NCBI GenBank assembly: GCA_023487615.1
Contig: JAMDBH010000129.1
Span: 1 to 5,532, forward strand
Source of the DNA: Gammaproteobacteria bacterium
GTDB taxonomy: Bacteria > Pseudomonadota > Gammaproteobacteria > SURF-13
DNA length: 5,532 nucleotides
Direction: 5' to 3'
The notes below the pieces were generated by a model. That model ran no database searches. It was not told the origin of the DNA and saw only the letters and a list, made by a program, of their open reading frames with translations. This document shows positions 1 to 5,132 of the stretch, piece by piece. Numbering within the stretch: the stretch's first letter is position 1; each line of letters opens with the position of its first letter. A program made the position numbers and the translations under genes.

Positions 1-145
1 CGCGATACCGATTTGGCTATTATTCGCCGGGTCAGTGACGACGCTGGTTGTCGCGGCGATTATGCTCTGGCGTTGCCGGCAGACCGGACAGTGCCCGACG
101 TTCCATCAGCGCAAGGCGCCGTTGCACGAAAACGTACGGCAATAA
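1..145 (+). CDS. C-terminal end of an unidentified membrane protein (partial, 5' end outside window)
   Basis: A frame open from the window edge (first full codon at 2) runs 47 codons to a TAA at 143-145. It begins with a strongly hydrophobic stretch of about 22 residues (IPIWLLFAGSVTTLVVAAIM), which looks like a membrane helix. A short polar, basic tail of about 25 residues follows, with two cysteines (CRQTGQC) and ending in HENVRQ. Arginine-rich residues directly after the helix suggest that the tail is cytoplasmic. The gene converges on murG, and a stem-loop just after its stop supports a real gene end there. The fragment is too short to assign a family. The two cysteines six residues apart are noted but do not form a recognised metal site by themselves. 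The reading frame is fairly sure; the function is unknown. Confidence 0.6.
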   Translation, partial: AIPIWLLFAGSVTTLVVAAIMLWRCRQTGQCPTFHQRKAPLHENVRQ

Positions 146-149
146 ACCT

Positions 150-186
150 TGACGCCTGGCCTTGATACAGACTTGGCCAGGCGTCA
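150..186. terminator. Stem-loop between convergent genes, probable bidirectional terminator
   Basis: A perfect 12-bp inverted repeat (TGACGCCTGGCC at 150-161, its complement at 175-186) encloses a 13-nt loop. It starts 5 nt after the stop of the + strand membrane-protein gene and lies 31 nt beyond the murG stop. In the murG direction the stem is followed by a weakly T-rich stretch (AAGGTTTATT). In the + direction there is no clear T tract. Position between two convergent stops and the strong GC stem favour a terminator serving mainly murG. The poor T tract lowers confidence. Confidence 0.65.
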
Positions 187-216
187 TGTCGTGTCAGTCA
201 CCACGGGTATCCCACA

Positions 217-1419
217 TTATCGTCGCTGGTTGCGCGCGCCGGCAAATTCTTCAATAAAGGTGACGATACGGTCAGACGATTCGGGACGTCCAAGAGCGCG
301 GCAGGCGGTGGCCATGGCAGAACGCTTACTCGGGTCGGGCAAGATGGCGTGCAATTCGGTCAGCAATCGTATGGGCGATAACTCGGCGTCGGTGATCGCT
401 ATGGCGGCTCCCGCCTTGGTGAAGGGTTGAGCGTTGCGCGTCTGATGATCGTTGGCTGCGCCCGACCAGGGAATGATGATCATGGGGATGCCGCGCGCGG
501 CGATTTCGGCCAGGAAAGTTCCCCCACCGCGGGTGATAATGACATCGCTGGCGGCCAACACATCGTGAATGTTATCCAGGAAGGAGTAGGCGGAATAGCT
601 GATACCGAGGGTCTTGGCCTCATCCGGTGACATGCCCCCCCCACGCTGCGGGCCGACGACGTGTATCACCTGCCATCCATCGTGGAACCAGCTCTCTGTT
701 GCCAGTTGACGCAACGCGCCTATGGCGGCTTCATTTACCGGTGTGCTCCCCAGACTGCCGCCGATAATACTGATGGTCAGACGGTCTGTATCCAGACTCA
801 GTGCGGCGATCCCTTCCTGGCGCGTCGTCTTGATAATGGCGGGACGGACAGGGTTGCCCACGGCCTCGGTGCGGATGCCTTTGACACGAAAGAATGCGCC
901 TGAATCGTCTGAGATGACCGCCGCCAGCTTGATGAAGCGGGAAACGAGGCGGCTGGTATACCCGATCTCCTCGTTTTGCTCAACGAGAATCGCCGAACGC
1001 CCGGTCAGTTTCGCCGCCGCCAGCACTGGTCCGCAGACATAACCGCCGGTGCCGATGACGACGTCTGGTTGGAATTGTCCAATGATAGCGAGCGCCTGCC
1101 AGATAGGCAGTCCGGAGACGATCTCGCCGACACCACGCAAACGCTTGGCCAATCCACTTAGCGACCAACGCCCAGCCAGCCCATGCACGGAGATGGCACG
1201 GAAGTCAAAACCGGCAGCGGGTACCTTGCTGGCCTCGATGCGGTCGGCGGTGCCAATAAAGAGGATGGCGGCGTCGGGATGACGCTGGCGCAGGGTCTGG
1301 GCGATGGCCAGCGCGGGAGAGAGATGCCCGCCCGTGCCGCCCCCGGCAAAGAGTACGCGCAAAGGGTGCGACGCTATCCGCTGCGTCTGTTGATCGGTTG
1401 ATGAATGTTCAGCGTTCAC
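217..1419 (-). CDS. murG: MurG, UDP-GlcNAc:undecaprenyl-PP-MurNAc-pentapeptide transferase (lipid II synthase)
   Basis: MurG transfers GlcNAc from UDP-GlcNAc to lipid I, making lipid II on the inner face of the membrane. The protein is 400 residues with the two-domain GT-B layout of family GT28. The N-terminal domain shows the glycine loop GGGTGGHLSP (26-35), a second loop GTGGYVCGP (123-131), EQN (147-149) and GNPVRP (188-193). The C-terminal domain shows IIGGSLGS (218-225), TRGGGTFLAEIAARG (296-310) with the expected sugar-nucleotide-binding glutamate at 305, and HQTRNA (325-330). It starts with GTG, preceded by GGAG eight bases upstream. This gives about 20 residues before the first strand, longer than the usual ~360-residue enzyme, and no better internal start is apparent. 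It follows the CPBP gene by 28 nt and is probably the last gene of the operon. murG usually sits beside ftsW and murC in the dcw cluster, so this place is unusual. Confidence 0.96.
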   Translation of the reverse strand: MNAEHSSTDQQTQRIASHPLRVLFAGGGTGGHLSPALAIAQTLRQRHPDAAILFIGTADRIEASKVPAAGFDFRAISVHGLAGRWSLSGLAKRLRGVGEIVSGLPIWQALAIIGQFQPDVVIGTGGYVCGPVLAAAKLTGRSAILVEQNEEIGYTSRLVSRFIKLAAVISDDSGAFFRVKGIRTEAVGNPVRPAIIKTTRQEGIAALSLDTDRLTISIIGGSLGSTPVNEAAIGALRQLATESWFHDGWQVIHVVGPQRGGGMSPDEAKTLGISYSAYSFLDNIHDVLAASDVIITRGGGTFLAEIAARGIPMIIIPWSGAANDHQTRNAQPFTKAGAAIAITDAELSPIRLLTELHAILPDPSKRSAMATACRALGRPESSDRIVTFIEEFAGARNQRR

Positions 1420-1447
1420 TGGTTATACTCCATGATGACATTTACAC

Positions 1448-2947
1448 TTAGCTACCCGGCCCGCGTAATGCCCAACCAGCCAGCAGGGCAATTATGGTCG
1501 AGATGCCGTTCAAGACGGCGCGTGCCACGGCGGGAGCCAGCAGACTCCCACTGCGACGCAACAAAAAAGCAAACACCATGCCAAGCACGGTGATAGGCAA
1601 CACGGCGACCAGTTGGCCATGCACCACCGCGAATAATGCGCCACTCAACGCCGCGGCGCTCCAGAAAGGCATACGGGCTTCGAGCGCCCGAAACAAAATA
1701 CCCCGAAAGAGCGTTTCTTCCACCAGTGGAGCCATCACGACCGCGGCGAATAATATGACCAGTTGCAGCAGTAGATTGCGCGACATGAGTAAATACGGGA
1801 TCAGCGGGTGCGGGCTTTGCTGTCCTTCGAAGAGCATATTCGAGAGCAGTGTCGCCGCCCAAACGAGCGGTAGGCTGAGTAGTAATACCAGTAAAGCGTA
1901 CCGAATACCTCGCGAAGTCGGCCGCCATCCCAGTGCGTTCCAATTCGTGAGTGATCGTCCTTGCGCACTTTGAAAGATCGACAGTACGATGAGTGCGCAG
2001 ACGATCGTTGCTACAACACTGATGACGATGGGCGTGCCCACTGCCTCTGCGCCTGGGCTAATTATGCTAATCGTCAGACCGCCAAGCACTTGTACCAGCA
2101 GGTACGTCGCACTGACCACAATCAACGCCGTCCCCACCCCCCACGGCACAGGGGGTGGGGGGGATTGCCCAACCTCCGCCAACACGGTGGTGATGCGTCG
2201 GTAACGGGTCAAGAAAATGATACCTGCCACCAGCAATACACCGAGCAGCAGCAGAATGATGGACCCGTTGATTACCAATAAGCGTAAACCGGCTTGTGCC
2301 CCCGGTTGCAGCGCGGTAATGGCGGCATGCTGATCGTCACGCAGCAACGCATTCCGCGCAAGGATGAGTGGACCAGCGGATATCTTGCCGATGATGCCCC
2401 GTGTCTGAGATGATAATGTGACAGGACGTGGTGTGTTGGCATAAAGTGGTAACAGCGCCCGGTATGCGGTAGCGCGAACGGGGTCGCGTTGTGCCGCACG
2501 CCTAATGCCCGCGCGCGCCAAGGCCGGTTGTTCTGCCACGCCGTAAAGGGCTGCCGCATTCATGGCAAGTAATGCGCTCTGCTCGCGTACCTGTTCATCG
2601 CGACTGATAGTCGACCATTGCCGGGCAGTTTCGCGGGCGAGTTGTTGAGGACTGAGTGCGGACGCATACCGTGGCGGAATGATCTCGCGCAGTTGCCAGT
2701 CGAGCAGGAGAGAAATAATATACGTACGTGTGCGTGCCTCGAGCGAATGTTGGAATCCCACGCCTGACTGTTTGCCGTTGTGAATCCACGACGACGCAAG
2801 CACCAAGGCGAAGAGGAGAATCCCCACCGCCAGCAGCACCGGGGATTCCACTGGCTTGTGCTCTCGTGGTGGCGCAAGCCAGGGTATGTCCGGTATCTCC
2901 TCTTGCGGCAATCCATCGCCCGGCATGGGATCCTCAGCTGCCATCAT
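1448..2947 (-). CDS. CPBP-family intramembrane protease-like protein with long N-terminal extension
   Basis: This is a 499-residue multi-pass membrane protein. The C-terminal ~150 residues match the CPBP (CAAX protease and bacteriocin-processing, Abi) family: EETLFR (EExxxR, 410-415) followed by FAVVH (FxxxH, 439-443) in hydrophobic helices. The third motif, normally HxxxN, reads RAVLN (476-480), so its histidine is arginine. The N-terminal half is not typical of the family. It has a proline-rich, acidic start, one membrane helix (~36-55), a soluble arginine- and alanine-rich region (~57-220) with helical, repeat-like character, then helices near 223-246, 270-292, 305-326, 350-370 and 390-408. 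Family members cleave substrates in the membrane or act in immunity or secretion; the substrate here is unknown. GGAG lies 4 nt before the first ATG and 7 nt before the second, so translation may begin at 2944. It is 26 nt after divIVA and in the same apparent operon. Confidence 0.87.
   Translation of the reverse strand: MMAAEDPMPGDGLPQEEIPDIPWLAPPREHKPVESPVLLAVGILLFALVLASSWIHNGKQSGVGFQHSLEARTRTYIISLLLDWQLREIIPPRYASALSPQQLARETARQWSTISRDEQVREQSALLAMNAAALYGVAEQPALARAGIRRAAQRDPVRATAYRALLPLYANTPRPVTLSSQTRGIIGKISAGPLILARNALLRDDQHAAITALQPGAQAGLRLLVINGSIILLLLGVLLVAGIIFLTRYRRITTVLAEVGQSPPPPVPWGVGTALIVVSATYLLVQVLGGLTISIISPGAEAVGTPIVISVVATIVCALIVLSIFQSAQGRSLTNWNALGWRPTSRGIRYALLVLLLSLPLVWAATLLSNMLFEGQQSPHPLIPYLLMSRNLLLQLVILFAAVVMAPLVEETLFRGILFRALEARMPFWSAAALSGALFAVVHGQLVAVLPITVLGMVFAFLLRRSGSLLAPAVARAVLNGISTIIALLAGWALRGPGS
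2132..2160. repeat. C-run/G-run inverted repeat inside the CPBP gene
   Basis: A 10-bp perfect inverted repeat made of C-runs and G-runs (CCCCACCCCC at 2132-2141, its complement at 2151-2160) surrounds a 9-nt loop. It lies in coding sequence for a proline-rich linker (QSPPPPVPWGVG) between membrane helices 2 and 3 of the CPBP protein. The codons explain the base runs, so a regulatory role need not be assumed. The G-run continues to 2163, giving seven consecutive G, a place where sequencing errors or slippage are likely. Confidence 0.5.
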
Positions 2948-2973
2948 CCATCTCCGATCTGATCTACCCGCTG

Positions 2974-3396
2974 TTATCCGCGCTGCTCCTGGCCTTCCAA
3001 TAGCGAGAGATGCGTTTGCAACATGGTGCGCAGTTCGACGATGATGCGCTGGCGCGTTTGGCGCAGAACTTCAAGCTCAACGCGTTCCGTATCCGTGTGT
3101 TCCCCTGCCCGCCGGCGAATCTGTTCGGCCTCCTGCTCTGCGCGCTGACGCACGTCATCGGCGGTACGCTCCGCAAGCACCAGCGCATTCTTGATGAGGC
3201 CTTCAGTTTCCTGATACCGCGTTAATTGGCTTCGCGAGTCCTCGATTTGTGTACGCAATCGCTGATTCTCTTCCAATACTCGGTACAGCGAATCTGAGAC
3301 CTGTTGCAGGAAGTCATCGACTTGATCCGGGGAATATCCGCGGAACGCAAGGCGAAACTGCTTATTGATAATATCATTGGGAGTGATGTCTGCCAT
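2974..3396 (-). CDS. divIVA: DivIVA-domain cell-division/polarity scaffold protein
   Basis: DivIVA proteins assemble on negatively curved membrane at the septum and poles and recruit division or cell-wall proteins. The product is 140 residues, a little shorter than the 164-residue Bacillus subtilis protein. The N-terminal lipid-binding domain is clear: TPNDI near the start, QFRLAFRGYSPDQVDDFL (13-30), with the exposed F18-R19 pair matching the membrane-inserting Phe-Arg of B. subtilis. A long, highly charged coiled coil follows from about residue 31 to 130 (EENQRLRTQIEDSRSQL, then the AERTADDVRQRAEQEAEQI block). This matches the NKSILVAQEAAEEVK region of B. subtilis DivIVA in character. It starts with ATG, preceded by GAGG six bases upstream, 12 nt after the yggT stop. 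Its place after sepF-proC-yggT is the conserved one. A shorter C-terminal tail than in B. subtilis is the only difference seen. Confidence 0.94.
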   Translation of the reverse strand: MADITPNDIINKQFRLAFRGYSPDQVDDFLQQVSDSLYRVLEENQRLRTQIEDSRSQLTRYQETEGLIKNALVLAERTADDVRQRAEQEAEQIRRRAGEHTDTERVELEVLRQTRQRIIVELRTMLQTHLSLLEGQEQRG

Positions 3397-3408
3397 CGCA
3401 CACCTCGG

Positions 3409-3681
3409 TTAGTGGATACCCACCTTCTGCACCAACACACGCAGTAGGAAGAAGACAATCTGCCCCGCGAAGTAACAGGCGACCAGTGAAAAATCCAGAC
3501 CGACTCCCCCCATGCGCAATGGACGAAGCCATCGTCGGAATGGTTGCGACATCGCCTCACCCAGGTTGAATATCCATCGTCCTACGCCGGACCACTTGAG
3601 TTGCGGTACCCATGAAATGAGGACGTTGGCGAGAATAATGCCTGTGAACAGGTAATTCAGCCAGTCTAGGATTGTAAGCAT
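3409..3681 (-). CDS. yggT: YggT-family small integral membrane protein
   Basis: A 90-residue protein with two hydrophobic segments, near residues 2-24 (LTILDWLNYLFTGIILANVL, then ISWV) and near 63-85 (LDFSLVACYFAGQIVFFLL). Between them lies the family signature: ISWVPQ, then EAMSQPFRRWLRPLR and a G-LDFS motif at the start of the second helix. YggT proteins are inner-membrane proteins found beside sepF, proC and divIVA. A role in division, envelope or ion homeostasis has been proposed, but the biochemical function is not firmly known. I chose the ATG at 3681, 7 nt after the proC stop, because it gives the usual family length. A GTG at 3714 in the same frame would add 11 residues and overlap proC. 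The Shine-Dalgarno match is weak (GGGGA about 11 nt upstream), so translational coupling to proC is likely. Confidence 0.93.
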   Translation of the reverse strand: MLTILDWLNYLFTGIILANVLISWVPQLKWSGVGRWIFNLGEAMSQPFRRWLRPLRMGGVGLDFSLVACYFAGQIVFFLLRVLVQKVGIH

Positions 3682-3688
3682 AGCTTGA

Positions 3689-4495
3689 TTATTCCCCGGA
3701 AAGGGCATTAGCACGCATGGTGGCGGCGCGTATGGCGGTTATGGCGGCGTGACGGAAGCCGGCTTCCTCTAACGCGGCAATGCCGGCGATGGTGGTGCCG
3801 CCGGGAGAACTGACCGCGTCTTTTACGAGCGCGGGATGCAAACTCGTTTCCAGAATGAGTTTGGCGGTACCAAAGACCGTTTGCGTGGCAAGCTGCTGCG
3901 CCTGGGTGCGCGGTAAGCCCATGAGTACGCCGCCATCCGTCAATGCTTCAATTAATAGCGCGATATAGGCGGGACCGCTGCCGGAAAGCCCGGTGACGGC
4001 ATTCATCTGCGATTCCGGCACTTCCTCGACGAGACCGGTTGGCGCGAGGAGATTGCGTACGGTGTCGCGTATCTTCGCGGAAGCCTCGCCAGCAAAACTC
4101 AACCCAATCGCCCCGGCATTCACAAGACAGGGGGTGTTGGGCATGGCGCGCGCGAGCGCCAAATCTTCGCGATCAAGGGCGGCGGCAAGTTGTGTCAGCG
4201 TGATGCCGGCGGCAATACTGAGCACGGTAGTCCCGCTAGGGAGCGCCGGCGCGATCTGTTGGCAGACATCAACGACATATTGCGGTTTCACCGCCAGAAT
4301 GACTAGCGTCGCGTCGCGTACGGCATCGATATTGTTGCCTGCGGCGGTGACGCCCAGCTCGGTAGCCAGGGTTTGTACACGCTCTTGTGCAATATCCGTG
4401 AAGGTCAGGTTAGCTGGGGTGACTTGGCCTGACTGTAAAATTCCTCGTCCCAACGCTTCACCCATTTTACCGGCGCCGATGATGGTCAGCTTCAT
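3689..4495 (-). CDS. proC: ProC, pyrroline-5-carboxylate reductase
   Basis: This cytosolic enzyme catalyses the last step of proline synthesis, reducing 1-pyrroline-5-carboxylate to L-proline with NAD(P)H. The protein is 268 residues, the normal length. The Rossmann glycine motif GAGKMG is at 7-12. VILAVKPQ (65-72) closes the nucleotide-binding domain, MPNTP (118-122) is the conserved loop, and the C-terminal dimerisation/active-site domain carries AVTGLSGSGPAY (166-177) and SPGGTTIAGI (230-239). The ATG at 4495 is chosen over an in-frame start at 4534. It has AAGGAG six bases upstream, and it places the Rossmann motif at the usual distance from the N terminus. The longer start would lie inside a strong hairpin and add 13 mostly basic residues. 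The gene stands between sepF and yggT as in many Gram-positive-type genomes, and begins the intact part of the operon in this window. Confidence 0.97.
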   Translation of the reverse strand: MKLTIIGAGKMGEALGRGILQSGQVTPANLTFTDIAQERVQTLATELGVTAAGNNIDAVRDATLVILAVKPQYVVDVCQQIAPALPSGTTVLSIAAGITLTQLAAALDREDLALARAMPNTPCLVNAGAIGLSFAGEASAKIRDTVRNLLAPTGLVEEVPESQMNAVTGLSGSGPAYIALLIEALTDGGVLMGLPRTQAQQLATQTVFGTAKLILETSLHPALVKDAVSSPGGTTIAGIAALEEAGFRHAAITAIRAATMRANALSGE

Positions 4496-4501
4496 TCGTC
4501 T

Positions 4502-4507
4502 CTCCTT
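4502..4507 (-). promoter_or_regulatory. Ribosome binding site deciding the proC start
   Basis: AAGGAG on the - strand, six bases before the ATG at 4495. It is a near-perfect Shine-Dalgarno site and fixes the short form of ProC. It begins 3 nt after the foot of a 17-bp hairpin, so the hairpin leaves it exposed rather than hiding it. Confidence 0.88.
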
Positions 4508-4510
4508 CGC

Positions 4511-4548
4511 AACGGGCCTGCGGCGTGGTGACACGCCGCAGGCCCGTT
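4511..4548. promoter_or_regulatory. Perfect 17-bp hairpin in the sepF-proC gap
   Basis: The arms are AACGGGCCTGCGGCGTG (4511-4527) and its exact complement (4532-4548), with a 4-nt loop (GTGA on +, TCAC on -). No T tract follows on either strand. It sits 71 nt after the sepF stop and 3 nt before the proC ribosome binding site. A standard intrinsic terminator is unlikely for that reason. More plausible roles are an mRNA-stabilising or processing hairpin between sepF and proC, an attenuator acting with other factors, or one copy of a dispersed palindromic repeat family. A smaller 6-bp inverted repeat (GCGGGA at 4566-4571, complement at 4583-4588) lies next to it. The structure is certain from the sequence; the role is inferred. 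Confidence 0.75.
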
Positions 4549-4618
4549 CCAGTCATACGCCAACGGCGGGATGCGCCAGGCTTCCCGCTGCTGGATTCTT
4601 ATCTATTACTAGCGCGAT

Positions 4619-4849
4619 CTAGCGCCCCTGCCAGAACAACTCTTCCTGCTCGTCGCGGGAGTTGGCGACGCGGGCGGTTGATCGTGCGATGGGCAGCGGG
4701 GTTTCCGCCAACGGCGCATTGGTCTCCGTGTCATTGCGCACGGAAATACCGCGCGGAGCGAGGAGGTAAATACCCTCCGTTACCTTCTCCGCCGTGGCAT
4801 CCAGCGCGAAGACCACACCGTAGATGAATTCCAGGAAATAGCGCGCCTC
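4619..4849 (-). pseudogene. sepF: 3' fragment of sepF (last 76 residues plus stop), cut off at a fold-back junction
   Basis: The frame reads [17 protein letters not shown] at its upstream end and continues through EKVTEGIYLLAPRGISV to a polar tail ending in EELFWQGR and a TAG stop. The first part is the C-terminal core of the SepF domain. Its first 41 codons are identical to the end of the + strand sepF in this window. Upstream of 4849 the frame stays open, but it is then the antisense of yggS (residues such as [15 protein letters not shown]), so it is not SepF. Joined after residue 92 of the + copy, the fragment completes a 168-residue SepF of normal size. It lies just upstream of proC, where sepF belongs, so it probably represents the real 3' end of the gene in its natural place. 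It is called a fragment only because the window sequence breaks it. Confidence 0.9.
4726..4849 (-). repeat. Left arm of a perfect 124-bp inverted repeat
   Basis: This arm is the exact reverse complement of the last 124 bases of the window, with no mismatch found. Identity stops at 4849/4850 on the inner side, where the paired base opposite (5408) no longer matches. On the outer side identity is limited only by the window end, so the true repeat may be longer. It lies inside sepF, and 559 nt separate the arms. Confidence 0.97.
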
Positions 4850-4850
4850 C
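4849..4850. other. Fold-back junction: sepF (-) joined to yggS 3' end (+)
   Basis: To the left, the sequence is sepF read on the - strand down to residue E93. To the right, it is yggS coding sequence on the + strand, 40 residues before its stop. Each gene is cut in mid-domain and the two have opposite orientation, although the order yggS-sepF-proC in one direction is the natural one. The natural sepF sequence beyond this point is known from the other copy and differs (TGAATCGGG on + against CCGGAATCC here), so the breakpoint can be placed to within about a base. A few shared bases at the junction cannot be excluded because the intact yggS is not present. Confidence 0.9.
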
Positions 4851-4851
4851 C

Positions 4852-4974
4852 GGAATCCATTTGCGTGAACTCTCGATGGGCATGAGTCACGATTTTGCCG
4901 TCGCCATTGAAGAAGGGGCGACTCTCGTGCGTGTCGGGAGCCGTCTGTTTGGCTCACGCACACCCGTCCGGTGA
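4852..4974 (+). pseudogene. yggS: 3' end of yggS (YggS/PLPBP family, PLP homeostasis), missing its 5' part
   Basis: Forty codons and a TGA. The peptide carries the family's C-terminal signature [13 protein letters not shown] (7-19) and [17 protein letters not shown] (20-36). In this TIM-barrel protein these elements bind the phosphate of pyridoxal phosphate. YggS/PLPBP proteins hold PLP without known catalysis and keep vitamin B6 and amino-acid pools in balance. The full protein is about 220-230 residues, so over 80 percent is missing. The loss is at the fold-back junction, not at the window edge. The stop is followed by 158 nt and then sepF in the same direction, the usual gene order. Codon choice and sense are intact, so this looks like a piece of a working gene rather than a decayed one. 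Confidence 0.92.
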
Positions 4975-5132
4975 TCGTGAACCGGATGATCCGGCATCGT
5001 CATTGACGCCGCCATGCAACCGCAAGGATCATTGATCGCCCATACCAAGCAATGCCGCCACCGGGATTTCCGGTATTTTGCAGCTATATTTATCGCACAT
5101 TTTTTGCCGTCATTATTGTAAGGAGGATTGCT
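4975..5132 (+). other. yggS-sepF intergenic region
   Basis: This 158-nt gap is wide for genes that are often nearly adjacent. It holds two small inverted repeats: CCGGA-TGA-TCCGG near 4980-4992, and ACCGG-GATTT-CCGGT at 5060-5074, the latter followed by ATTTTG. The second could be a weak terminator or part of a leader. The last ~60 nt are much more AT-rich than the genes (TATATTTAT, CATTTTTTG), as expected near a promoter for sepF and the genes after it. I could not find a convincing paired -35 and -10 at proper spacing, so no promoter is called. No coding potential is seen. Confidence 0.5.
5121..5126 (+). promoter_or_regulatory. Ribosome binding site of sepF
   Basis: AGGAGG, six bases before the ATG at 5133. 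It is a consensus Shine-Dalgarno site and fixes the sepF start. The later in-frame ATG codons at residues 11 and 26 lack a comparable site. Confidence 0.9.

Noticed and set aside
149..430. Open frame of 93 codons on the + strand after the left membrane-protein gene
   Set aside because: It begins in the terminator stem-loop and runs antisense to the murG C terminus. It has no family features.
1494..1973. Open frame of 159 codons on the + strand
   Set aside because: It is antisense to the CPBP core carrying EExxxR and FxxxH. It has no ribosome binding site of note or recognisable domain.
2132..2163. Possible G-quadruplex on the + strand
   Set aside because: Only two long G-runs lie together, with no four separated runs. 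The proline-rich coding sequence explains the bases.
3993..4622. Long open frame of 209 codons on the + strand
   Set aside because: It is antisense to proC, whose motifs are unmistakable, and its product is low-complexity with no family signature. GC-rich codon structure explains it.
4619..4963. A 114-codon open frame on the - strand that could be called a short new protein
   Set aside because: Its last 76 residues are SepF and its first part is the antisense of the yggS 3' end. It exists only because of the fold-back junction.
5078..5106. Possible sepF promoter (TTGCAG, TATATT)
   Set aside because: The hexamers are not at 16-18 nt spacing in the right order, so AT-richness alone is not enough to call it.
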